A stretch of DNA of 5,893 nt from Helicobacteraceae bacterium (GTDB taxonomy: Bacteria; Campylobacterota; Campylobacteria; Campylobacterales; SZUA-545): positions 1 through 5,893 of the forward strand of contig JAITEA010000057.1 in the NCBI GenBank assembly GCA_031282285.1, read 5' to 3'. Every line of letters starts with the position of its first letter. The stretch's first letter is position 1. The notes below the pieces were generated by a model. The model did no database searches. It saw only the letters and a program-made list of their open reading frames with translations, and was not told where the DNA came from. Positions 1 through 5,834 of this stretch are shown one piece after another. A program made the translations under genes and the position numbers.

Positions 1-717
1 GATTCCGAGGAGAAGCTCTATTTCCCCGCGTGGGGCGGCGAGGGCGAGATACGGTCTAATCCCACTTGGGCGCTTTTTAGAAACTTTTTTATTCAAAATA
101 TCGCCGACGCCAAAGCGCGAGCGACTACTTATAATTGTACGGAGGGCGGCTGCCATATAGACGGCGCGATCGATCGCCCCTTTGCCGAAGTGATAGCGGA
201 GTTTGTAGATAAAAACGCGCCAAAGAAAAAACGGATCGTGTTGCCCGACGCCGAAGCCAAAACGATCCGCAAAGAAAAAGCGCGGCTGAAAAGCGTAATA
301 GACGAGATGATCGCCGAGGGTAAAAAGGCGCTAGAAACGATTACGCCTCTGCAAAAAGATACGGTCGATCTTGTCGTGAAACTCGAAGGGCAGAGCAGAG
401 CAGAGCAGATCGAAAAAGGCGATTTTGAGGCGATCTCGGCGCTCAACGCCAAGATCGACAAGACAAAAAAGATTCTGGAAGATCCCGTATTTATGAAATA
501 CTACTGGGACAGCCTCCGCGCTATGGTGGTAAATATGGAGCTGAACATCGCCAAGATCACCACCAAAATCCCCACTAACGAAACCGAGCGCAAAGAGAAA
601 CTTGTGGATTATCTTTTCGCCCATCGTTTTTGGCTTTTCAGCGTAAAAGGCGCGATCGAGGCGCAACTGAAAATCCTAGAAAAATACCGCGATAAGCAGC
701 CCTCAAAAGCCGTATAA
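1..717 (+). CDS. Maf/DUF115 (MptE-like) family protein, likely motility accessory factor glycosyltransferase; 5' end outside window
   Basis: The frame is open from the first base to TAA at 715-717, giving 238 C-terminal residues; the start lies left of the window. An internal GTG at 190 is not the start, because the family motif lies upstream of it. Residues 44-55 read YNCTEGGCHIDG, close to the N-[AC]-TEGGA-x-I-x-G motif I recall near the end of the DUF115/MptE-like core. The preceding stretch ending in the S-N-P-T-W segment (residues 19-23) fits the same fold. The remaining ~170 residues are charged and helical, as in Maf tails. In Campylobacter and Helicobacter, Maf proteins are linked to adding nonulosonic acids to flagellin in the cytoplasm; that role here is inferred from family. 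The gene converges on mnmE with 12 nt between stop codons. A CAGAG tandem repeat at 391-409 lies in the tail. Family assignment is fairly sure, substrate unknown. Confidence 0.78.
   Translation, partial: DSEEKLYFPAWGGEGEIRSNPTWALFRNFFIQNIADAKARATTYNCTEGGCHIDGAIDRPFAEVIAEFVDKNAPKKKRIVLPDAEAKTIRKEKARLKSVIDEMIAEGKKALETITPLQKDTVDLVVKLEGQSRAEQIEKGDFEAISALNAKIDKTKKILEDPVFMKYYWDSLRAMVVNMELNIAKITTKIPTNETERKEKLVDYLFAHRFWLFSVKGAIEAQLKILEKYRDKQPSKAV
391..409 (+). repeat. CAGAG pentanucleotide tandem repeat (3.8 units) inside the Maf-family gene
   Basis: Three perfect CAGAG units are followed by CAGA. In frame they encode Gln-Ser-Arg-Ala-Glu-Gln. Since five is not a multiple of three, gain or loss of one unit shifts the frame: loss of a unit would lead to TGA at 426-428, gain to TGA at 494-496. 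Seen directly; any role in phase variation is inference, and four units is short for an active slippage tract. Confidence 0.85.
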
Positions 718-723
718 AACGGC
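705..723 (-). terminator. Possible intrinsic terminator of the rpmH-mnmE operon
   Basis: Read on the minus strand, GCCGT, a five-base TTTAT loop and ACGGC form a 5-bp GC-rich stem followed at once by TTTT. It begins 6 nt after the mnmE stop codon and is embedded in the last codons of the convergent Maf-family gene. The stem is short and the U-run is only four, so it may be weak. In the + direction the hairpin is not followed by a T-run. Confidence 0.45.
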
Positions 724-729
724 GTTATC

Positions 730-2079
730 CTATTTGCCGAGGCAAAACTCGCTAAAGATCGTATCGAGCAGTTCGCCGTAATCGTTTGGGCGCGTCAGCG
801 CGCCGATAAAACCTATCGCCTCTTGCGCTTGATAGCTAAATAGCTCCAGTTCGCCGCTTGCTAAACGCGCTCTGGCGGAGGCGATCGAATCCGCCGCGTT
901 TTTTACCAGCGCGATCTGCCTTTGAGAGATTAGCGTCGTCTCTTCGCCGCCGATTTGGCGATCGAGCCAAGATTGCAACATATTTAACAGCGGTTTAATA
1001 TCGTTTTTCACGCTGAGCGAGACGCTTTCAAAACGCGCCAAACGCGCAAGATCGATCCTCTGCGGCAGATCGTTTTTGTTGATCGCCGCGATCGCTTTAG
1101 CCGAGCCAATCAGCGCCAAAACCGCTTCGTCGTTTTCGTCAAAATCCTGCGAGCCGTCAAACAGCGCGATAATCAGATCGGCTTCTTTAGCCGCGTTTTT
1201 GGCGTACTCGATGCCGATCGACTCAATCTCGTTTTCGCCGCGCCTCAGCCCCGCCGTGTCCATTATCCTGACGATATGTTCGCCAAGCCGCAAATCCTCG
1301 CTCACCAGATCGCGCGTCGTGCCCGCCTGTTCGCTTACGATCGATCGCGCCTCGCCCAAAAGCGCGTTTAACAGCGAGCTTTTGCCCGCGTTTGGCTTGC
1401 CGATAATGGCGATCTCAAAACCGCGCAGCAGCGATTTGCGCCGCAGGCTCGCTTCAAGCGTCGCCGACAACAGCCGCTCAATCTGGTCAAGCTGCCGAAT
1501 CATAGCCGCCCGCGTGTCGCCAAGCTCCTCCTCGGCGTAGTCGATAGAGGTTTCCGCGTAGGCGATCAGCCGCAAAAGCCGCGATCTGACCTCGTCGACG
1601 AATCGCCCTAGATCGCCTCTAAGATGCGCCGCCAGCGCTCTGGCGGCTTTGCTCGAGCGCGCCGCGGCGTAGGCGGCGGCGGCTTCGGCTTCGTCCGTCG
1701 TCATCTTGCCGTTTGTTACCGCCCTCAGGCTAAACTCGCCCGCTCGCGCCAAGACCGCGCCCAAAGCGCAGAGCGTATCGATCAGCGCGTTGATAGCCGC
1801 CTCTCCGCCGTGCGTCTGAAACTCGACTATATCCTCGCCCGTGTAGCTTTTTGGCGCTTTGAAGTAGATAACGATGGCGCGATCGATCGGCTGACCGGCG
1901 GCGTCGTATAGATACGCCAGATGCGCGTATCGCGGCGTTAAGCCGTCAAGTTTCGTAACCTTAAGCGCAAACTCTAGCGCTCTAGCGCCGCTTAGACGAG
2001 CGATCGCGATCGCCCCGCGTCCAAGCGGCGTGGCGGGCGCGACAATTGTTTTATCGTTCGTATTTGCGGACGAAATCAT
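730..2079 (-). CDS. mnmE: tRNA uridine-5-carboxymethylaminomethyl(34) synthesis GTPase MnmE
   Basis: MnmE works with MnmG in the cytoplasm to install the (carboxymethyl)aminomethyl group on U34 of certain tRNAs, using a methylene-THF carbon and GTP hydrolysis. The 449-residue length matches the family (E. coli about 454). The N-terminal THF-binding domain shows TIVAPATPLGRGAIAIARLSG-type sequence (from residue 11) and YTGEDIVEFQTHGG (79-92). The G domain has G1 GKPNAGKS (227-234), G2 GTTRD (253-257), G3 DTAG (274-277), G4 NKND (334-337) and a G5-like SVK (356-358). The protein ends in CLGK, the conserved C-terminal C-x-G-K with the Cys needed for modification. ATG at 2077-2079 lies inside jag (29-nt overlap) with only a distant AAGG, so translation is probably coupled to jag. 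The helical segment after NGK (123-140) is unusually Ala-rich. Last gene of the operon. Confidence 0.97.
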   Translation of the reverse strand: MISSANTNDKTIVAPATPLGRGAIAIARLSGARALEFALKVTKLDGLTPRYAHLAYLYDAAGQPIDRAIVIYFKAPKSYTGEDIVEFQTHGGEAAINALIDTLCALGAVLARAGEFSLRAVTNGKMTTDEAEAAAAYAAARSSKAARALAAHLRGDLGRFVDEVRSRLLRLIAYAETSIDYAEEELGDTRAAMIRQLDQIERLLSATLEASLRRKSLLRGFEIAIIGKPNAGKSSLLNALLGEARSIVSEQAGTTRDLVSEDLRLGEHIVRIMDTAGLRRGENEIESIGIEYAKNAAKEADLIIALFDGSQDFDENDEAVLALIGSAKAIAAINKNDLPQRIDLARLARFESVSLSVKNDIKPLLNMLQSWLDRQIGGEETTLISQRQIALVKNAADSIASARARLASGELELFSYQAQEAIGFIGALTRPNDYGELLDTIFSEFCLGK

Positions 2080-3061
2080 TGACGACTACATACTTGCCTT
2101 CGCCGTCCTGCGAGGTTTTGATGCCCACATATTTGTCGGGGAAACGCCCTCTAAGCTCTTTGAGCGCGATCTGAACCAGCACGCCGTCAAGGATTCTCGT
2201 CTGTCCCTTGCCGCTCTCCTCAATCTGCGCGATCACCGGCTCCAGATAGCGGGTTATCATCTCCTCTTGATTTTGCAAAAACTCGGCGATCTCTAGGCGC
2301 AGGAGGTAGCCGTATGTGGGATTGATCCAATTGAACAAAATATAACTTAACGCCTTATAACGATAGCCGTCTTTGCCGATTAACAGCGCCGCGTCGTCGC
2401 CGTCGAAAAAGACGCGCACGGTGTTGGGATCAACCATAGAGACGTCGATCGTGTCGATCTTGTAGCAGGTGTGGGCGAACAGATCGCGCAAAGTGTTTTC
2501 GATATCTTTGCAGACGATTTTGTGATCTTGCGATTTTTGACGGATTTTTTCAATGGAGATGTCGAGCGAGCCGAAACTTTCGCCGCGATCGACCAATATT
2601 TTCGCGGCGCGGGCGGCGGAGGGCTTCGGGCGCTCTTTTTTTATCTCTTTGACGCTGACGGGCGGCGTGGTATAGTCGGAGAACGCGCTGTCGATCAGGC
2701 TGTCGGACACGCTTGGCTTAAGCGTGGGCTTTTCAAAGCGATCGATCTTGGGTTTGGGCGCTTCCACGACGCGAGGCGGCGCTTTTGGCGGCGGCGGCGG
2801 AGAAACATCTTTTACGATCGTCTCCTCTACGGGCGCTTCCGTCTGCTTAACGACGGGTTTTTGCTCCGCGACGCTTGGAGCGCGGGCGGCTTGGCGCTCT
2901 TTTCGCACGGCGTAAACGATCGCCGTTTTTCTGAATAGTCCAAACACGCCCGGGCTTGGCTGTTGCGCTACCTCTAGCTCAAGATCGGTAACGGAGCAGC
3001 CAAACTCCAGCGCCGCTAGTTTGTAAGCCTCTTCTAAAGTTGGCGCTTCAATTCTTTTCAT
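2051..3061 (-). CDS. jag: Jag/KhpB-like RNA-binding protein (Jag-N, KH domain, divergent R3H-like C-terminus)
   Basis: This 336-residue protein has the Jag order: an N-terminal Jag-N domain (about 1-51, starting MKRIEAPTLEEAY and with GVFGLFRK at 38-45), a long charged Pro/Ala/Lys linker (about 55-160, with a five-proline run at 88-92), a KH domain whose nucleic-acid-binding loop is GKDG (229-232), and an R3H-like end (about 265-330). The R-x3-H signature of R3H is not apparent there. A longer reading frame upstream exists, but ATG at 3059-3061 is preferred because the Jag-N domain begins exactly there; GGA eight bases before it may serve as ribosome site. It overlaps the end of yidC by 14 nt and mnmE by 29 nt. 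The H. pylori orthologue at this place, HP1451, was reported to bind the VirB11-like ATPase HP0525 of the Cag secretion system; whether that applies here is unknown. Confidence 0.9.
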   Translation of the reverse strand: MKRIEAPTLEEAYKLAALEFGCSVTDLELEVAQQPSPGVFGLFRKTAIVYAVRKERQAARAPSVAEQKPVVKQTEAPVEETIVKDVSPPPPPKAPPRVVEAPKPKIDRFEKPTLKPSVSDSLIDSAFSDYTTPPVSVKEIKKERPKPSAARAAKILVDRGESFGSLDISIEKIRQKSQDHKIVCKDIENTLRDLFAHTCYKIDTIDVSMVDPNTVRVFFDGDDAALLIGKDGYRYKALSYILFNWINPTYGYLLRLEIAEFLQNQEEMITRYLEPVIAQIEESGKGQTRILDGVLVQIALKELRGRFPDKYVGIKTSQDGEGKYVVVNDFVRKYER

Positions 3062-4658
3062 TATTACTATCCGATTTATTGATCTCTTTAGCGGCTTGTA
3101 CGCTTTTGTTGACAAACCACTGTTGCCCGATCGAAATTATATTATTAACAAGCCAATACAAAACGAGCCCCGCGGGGAAAAACAGGAAAAACACGGTAAA
3201 TACGACGGGCAGCCAGCGAAAGAGCTTCGCCTGCATAGGGTCGGTGAAGTTGCTGGGCGTGATGCGCTGCTGAAACCACATCGTCGCGCCCATCAGCAGC
3301 GGCAGGACAAAAAACGGGTCTTTCATCGACAGATCGCCGATATAGAGCCACTCCGCGCCCTTAAGCTCGATGGCGTTGAGCAGCACGCGGTAGATCGCAA
3401 AAAAGATCGGAATCTGCAGCAACAGCGGCAGGCAGCCGCCTAGCGGGTTCGCGCCGTGCTTTTTGTACAGCTCCATCATATGCGTCTGGAGCTTTTGCTT
3501 GTCGTCTTTGTAGCGCTCCTGAAGCTCTTTCATCTTTGGCGCTAAATCCTTGAGCTTGGACATACTTACCATACCCTTGTGGCTCAGCGGGAACAGGACG
3601 ATTTTGACCAGTATGGTAAAGATCACAATCGCCCAGCCCCAGTTGGGAACAAGCGAATAGATCCACTCCAGCGCGACAAACAGCGGCTTTGACAGAAAGG
3701 TAAAAAAGCCGTACTCCACCGCGGCGGTGAGCTCAGGATTGATGGCGCGTAGTTTATCTACATATTTTGGTCCGATATAGCCGCTCGCGGCGAAATCCGC
3801 GCCGTCCAGCGGTTTGACAAACGCCAGCGGCGCGCCGTCGCCGACCCTACTTACGACGACGTTGAACGGGGTTTCGTAGTTGAAAAAGAGCGTCGCGTAG
3901 TAGCGATCGAACGCGCTAACCATTCTGGCGTTTTTGAAGCTCTGCCCCTCGATCGCCTCGCCCTCCTCGATCGTCTCGATCGCGCCGCTAGAGGTATGAA
4001 CAAGCGCGCCTTGGATCGTCATCGGATCGCTCGCCGCGTCGGGGCGAAAACCGGTCGTAACGAAATACTCCGTGGCGCGGCTAAGTTTGACGCTGAAATC
4101 GTAATGCCCGTCGGGGTAGAACCTCAGCTCTTTGACGATGGTTAGATTGCTCTCGTTCAGCGTCTGCGTAAGCGTCAGATCGGCGCTCGCGGCGCTCGCG
4201 TCGATCTCGCTTGCCGATGCGACGTAGGCGGTATTGAAAGCCTGAGTATTTACGGGTTTGTCGGTGAAGCGAATCTCTAGCGCTCGCGCGTTTCGCTGGT
4301 TGAACAGCGCGGTCTGCTCGCTGTTTTCGCCCTTGAAAACGCTGCCGCTAAGCGTCGCCTGCGCCACTCTGCCAAGCTCGTCGATCTTAAGCTCGCCGAT
4401 CGCCGTCGTAACGACCGCGATAACGCGATCCGTCGGCTGCGAAGAAGCGGGGGGCTGCGCCGCTGTGTTGGGGCTTGCGGACGCGATCGGCGCGGCGTTG
4501 GGATCGCTTGCGCTCTTGCCCTCTTGCTCGCCTTGCCGAGCTTGGCTCGCCGCGACCGATTGCGGCTGAACAAAATACTGCTGGTAAACGGACATAAACG
4601 CGAAGGCGATCGCTACAAATATGATCATTCGCGCGGTGGGACTTAATTTTTCCAACAA
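3048..4658 (-). CDS. yidC: Membrane protein insertase YidC (Oxa1 family)
   Basis: YidC inserts and folds inner-membrane proteins, alone or with SecYEG. The 536 residues have the Gram-negative layout: an N-terminal anchor (about 10-28), an Ala/Ser/Gln/Pro-rich linker (about 32-75), a periplasmic beta domain (about 78-320) and the five-helix Oxa1 core: TM2 about 341-358, the cytoplasmic hairpin about 362-402, TM3 about 409-429, TM4 about 447-463 and TM5 about 482-508. Core landmarks are MVSMSKLKDLAPKMKELQ (363-380), NPLGGCLPLLLQIPIFFAIYR-like sequence from 404, and FPAGLVLYW (494-502). The groove position equivalent to E. coli Arg366 is Lys352. Start is TTG at 4656-4658, eight bases after AAAGG; the next codon is also TTG. 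It begins 3 nt after rnpA, with no yidD between, and its stop overlaps jag. Confidence 0.97.
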   Translation of the reverse strand: MLEKLSPTARMIIFVAIAFAFMSVYQQYFVQPQSVAASQARQGEQEGKSASDPNAAPIASASPNTAAQPPASSQPTDRVIAVVTTAIGELKIDELGRVAQATLSGSVFKGENSEQTALFNQRNARALEIRFTDKPVNTQAFNTAYVASASEIDASAASADLTLTQTLNESNLTIVKELRFYPDGHYDFSVKLSRATEYFVTTGFRPDAASDPMTIQGALVHTSSGAIETIEEGEAIEGQSFKNARMVSAFDRYYATLFFNYETPFNVVVSRVGDGAPLAFVKPLDGADFAASGYIGPKYVDKLRAINPELTAAVEYGFFTFLSKPLFVALEWIYSLVPNWGWAIVIFTILVKIVLFPLSHKGMVSMSKLKDLAPKMKELQERYKDDKQKLQTHMMELYKKHGANPLGGCLPLLLQIPIFFAIYRVLLNAIELKGAEWLYIGDLSMKDPFFVLPLLMGATMWFQQRITPSNFTDPMQAKLFRWLPVVFTVFFLFFPAGLVLYWLVNNIISIGQQWFVNKSVQAAKEINKSDSNNEKN

Positions 4659-4671
4659 GAGTTAAACCTTT
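4659..4671 (-). promoter_or_regulatory. Ribosome binding site deciding the yidC TTG start
   Basis: On the minus strand AAAGG (4667-4671) lies inside the last codons of rnpA, 8 nt before the first of two successive TTG codons. Eight bases suits initiation at 4658; the second TTG would be 11 bases away. No ATG is available until residue 11, inside the first membrane segment. Confidence 0.6.
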
Positions 4672-4997
4672 GGTTCGTTTTTGCGTGAAATCTGTCTGAA
4701 AACGCGGCTAAACTGCCCTCGCAACGCCCCAAAATCCGCTTCGGCGATAGGCTTTTTCGCTACCAGCGCGTAACGACCTTTCGGCGCGGCGGGCGCTTCG
4801 GCGCGAAAAAGCTCGCGCAAACGGCGGCGGGCGAAGTTGCGTTTCACGGCGTTGCCCACCTTTTTTGAAGCCACGAAAGCGACTTCGGGGTTTTCCGCGC
4901 TCTGAAAAAAGCAGACAAAAGCGTCCGCGTGGAAGCTCCTGCCCTGCTTGAACAGCGCGTTGAAAACCTGCGAATTATTCATACTCGCGAAAATCAT
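4662..4997 (-). CDS. rnpA: Ribonuclease P protein component
   Basis: RnpA is the small basic protein that binds the RNase P RNA (rnpB) and helps recognise pre-tRNA 5' leaders. The 111-residue length and composition fit. The signature region is VASKKVGNAVKRNFARRRLR (57-76), matching the family G-x-A-V-x-R-N-R-x-x-R-x-L-R-E pattern except that the third residue of the usual RNR motif is Phe. An N-terminal F-x-x-L-F-K-x-G-R element (12-20) forms the expected start of the fold. Two in-frame ATGs are possible: 4995-4997 (used here, 12 nt after rpmH) and 4980-4982, giving 106 residues and an N-terminus closer to many homologues. Neither has a clear Shine-Dalgarno, so translation may depend on rpmH. 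It is followed by yidC after 3 nt. Confidence 0.95.
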   Translation of the reverse strand: MIFASMNNSQVFNALFKQGRSFHADAFVCFFQSAENPEVAFVASKKVGNAVKRNFARRRLRELFRAEAPAAPKGRYALVAKKPIAEADFGALRGQFSRVFRQISRKNEPKV

Positions 4998-5009
4998 CGG
5001 CGGCTTTTG

Positions 5010-5144
5010 CTACACGCCAAGCCGTTTGCGACCTTTAGCTCTTCTGCGGTTGATCAAGCGTCTGCCGCTTTTCGTCGCCATACGAACTCGAAAACCGTGC
5101 GTATTGACCCGTTTTCGCTTGGACGGATTGTAAGTCGGTTTCAA
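5010..5144 (-). CDS. rpmH: 50S ribosomal protein L34 (bL34)
   Basis: This 44-codon gene is easily missed because it is short and starts with TTG. Read on the minus strand from 5144 it encodes a Lys/Arg-rich protein beginning [12 protein letters not shown], with the L34 hallmarks [15 protein letters not shown] (14-28) and [12 protein letters not shown] at the C-terminus, ending in TAG at 5010-5012. L34 is a late-assembling protein of the large ribosomal subunit. Its length is exactly that of typical bacterial L34. Position 3 is Pro where Arg is usual (MKRTYQPS), and Gly-Val replaces the common Ala-Val end. It is the first gene of the operon; its promoter must lie in the stretch to the right, though I cannot place one with confidence. 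Confidence 0.96.
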   Translation of the reverse strand: MKPTYNPSKRKRVNTHGFRVRMATKSGRRLINRRRAKGRKRLGV

Positions 5145-5157
5145 ACTTTTTCCTTTT
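5142..5157 (-). promoter_or_regulatory. Ribosome binding site deciding the rpmH TTG start
   Basis: On the minus strand AAAAGGA (5151-5157) stands six bases before the TTG at 5142-5144. This good spacing, with L34 homology beginning at exactly that codon, fixes the start; there is no ATG or GTG alternative in frame at the family's N-terminus. Confidence 0.75.
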
Positions 5158-5425
5158 AAGTTTATTAAAAACGCGCAAGTCTATCCAGCGCCAGCTTAAA
5201 TACCGCGCCGAGCGGAAAAAGATATGTTAAAGATCAAAAAATCTCCGCCCTTTATCGCCCGCCCAAAATCCCCCTCCAAACGCCAAAACCCGCGCTATCC
5301 GCCGCCAACCCAAATATCGCTAAAACGGCTCGCCCCAAGTATTTGCCGGCGGCGCAGCGAATTGTTTAGCGCCAATCGCCGCTCCCCCTACGCGACCACC
5401 ACTTCCTCCTCCGACAATCCCCTCT

Positions 5426-5510
5426 CCCCTGATAAGGGGGTTTTCTTTCTCGCTCCTTATGCGAGCGTCGCTCCGCGCCATCCCTCGATAGGGGGTTTTC
5501 TCGTCCTTGC
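5426..5510. repeat. Two-copy intergenic direct repeat with small hairpins
   Basis: Copy 1 (5426-5462) and copy 2 (5482-5510) share the order CCCT, four-base loop, AGGGGGTTTTCT and then a CTCG/TCC-type tail; the AGGGGGTTTTCT core is identical and recurs 55 nt apart (5435 and 5490). Copy 1 has a CCCCT-GATA-AGGGG stem (5426-5439) followed by a T-rich tail; copy 2 has CCCT-CGAT-AGGG (5482-5493). Between them CGCTC (5451-5455), GAGCG (5463-5467) and CGCTC (5469-5473) can pair in alternative ways. This looks like a dispersed intergenic repeat or REP-like element. On the + strand each hairpin resembles a short terminator, but no + strand gene precedes it. Confidence 0.55.
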
Positions 5511-5536
5511 GGCGATTTTAAGATTCGCGTTATAAT
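5507..5536 (+). promoter_or_regulatory. Sigma70-type promoter of the toxin-antitoxin operon, with possible operator
   Basis: A perfect TATAAT (5531-5536) lies 22 nt before the antitoxin ATG, with TTGCGG (5507-5512) 18 bases upstream as a partial -35. The perfect palindrome ATAATTAT (5532-5539) overlaps the -10, which would suit autorepression by the antitoxin; that last point is inference from how ribbon-helix-helix antitoxins usually act. Confidence 0.6.
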
Positions 5537-5558
5537 TATTATTAAAAAAGGAGCGGAA

Positions 5559-5834
5559 ATGGGAGCGGTAGCAAAAACATATTCGCTTGATATGTCGGTA
5601 GTTAATGGCATTAAAGAACTCGCCGATCAAATGCGTATCAAACAGGGCGCGCTTATACAGTTGATGTTCGAGCGGTTTAGAGACGGCTATACCGACGACG
5701 ACGATGATTTAGACGCGGAAGAGATCGCGCGGTTGGATCGCGAAGTAGAAAAGCTAGAACGAGGCGAGCTCAAAACCGTAACTCAGGAAGAAATGGAAGC
5801 GTGGGTTAATGCCAGACTTAAAGCTGCCGCTTAA
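5559..5834 (+). CDS. Type II antitoxin, ribbon-helix-helix-like
   Basis: A 91-residue acidic protein. Residues 5-43 fit a ribbon-helix-helix DNA-binding fold: a strand (AKTYSLDM, 5-12), helix A (about 13-25) and helix B (about 28-41, KQGALIQLMFERF). An acidic stretch follows, with a five-Asp run at 46-50, then a charged helical tail (about 53-90) that ends in a TVTQEEMEAW-x5-L pattern, as expected of a toxin-wrapping segment. The start is ATG at 5559, five bases after AAGGAG (5548-5553). Its role would be to bind and neutralise the overlapping downstream toxin and repress the shared promoter. The class call depends mainly on the partner: the exact antitoxin family is not recognised. An alternative is a stand-alone CopG-like regulator, which is less likely given the overlap. 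Confidence 0.75.
   Translation: MGAVAKTYSLDMSVVNGIKELADQMRIKQGALIQLMFERFRDGYTDDDDDLDAEEIARLDREVEKLERGELKTVTQEEMEAWVNARLKAAA

Larger units (their letters stand above)
5145..5558. other. Divergent gene-free region between rpmH and the toxin-antitoxin module
   Basis: About 400 nt with no supportable gene. The left part (5145-5230) is the leader of rpmH; weak -10-like hexamers exist on the minus strand (TAGACT at 5178-5183, TTTAAT at 5164-5169), none with a convincing -35, and the second is too close to the ribosome site. The middle (about 5240-5420) is C-rich on the + strand, with no repeat or structure that I can support. The right part carries the repeat at 5421-5510 and the antitoxin promoter. 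An open frame at 5224-5535 spans the region on the + strand, but its product is low-complexity, runs through the repeats and resembles no family I know. Confidence 0.6.

Noticed and set aside
190..717. A complete separate gene starting at GTG 190
   Set aside because: The frame is open to the window edge and the family motif (residues 45-55 of the fragment) lies upstream of this GTG, so it is an internal codon.
733..746. Perfect inverted repeat TTTGCCGAGGCAAA
   Set aside because: It encodes the conserved end of MnmE (Cys-Leu-Gly-Lys) and has no T-run after it on the + strand, so it is more likely coding coincidence than a terminator of the Maf-family gene.
1076..1540. Long + strand open frames opposite mnmE, jag and yidC
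   Set aside because: They lie antisense to genes with clear family motifs; the GC-rich codon pattern leaves the opposite strand open, and their products are Ser/Ala/Arg-rich with no known domain.
3062..3115. Upstream in-frame extension of jag by 18 codons
   Set aside because: The added residues are not part of Jag-N, lie deep in yidC, and the ATG at 3061 coincides with the start of the conserved domain.
5224..5535. 103-codon + strand open frame upstream of the antitoxin
   Set aside because: No ribosome site, low-complexity Pro/Ser/Arg-rich product, runs through the intergenic repeats, and would end on top of the antitoxin promoter.
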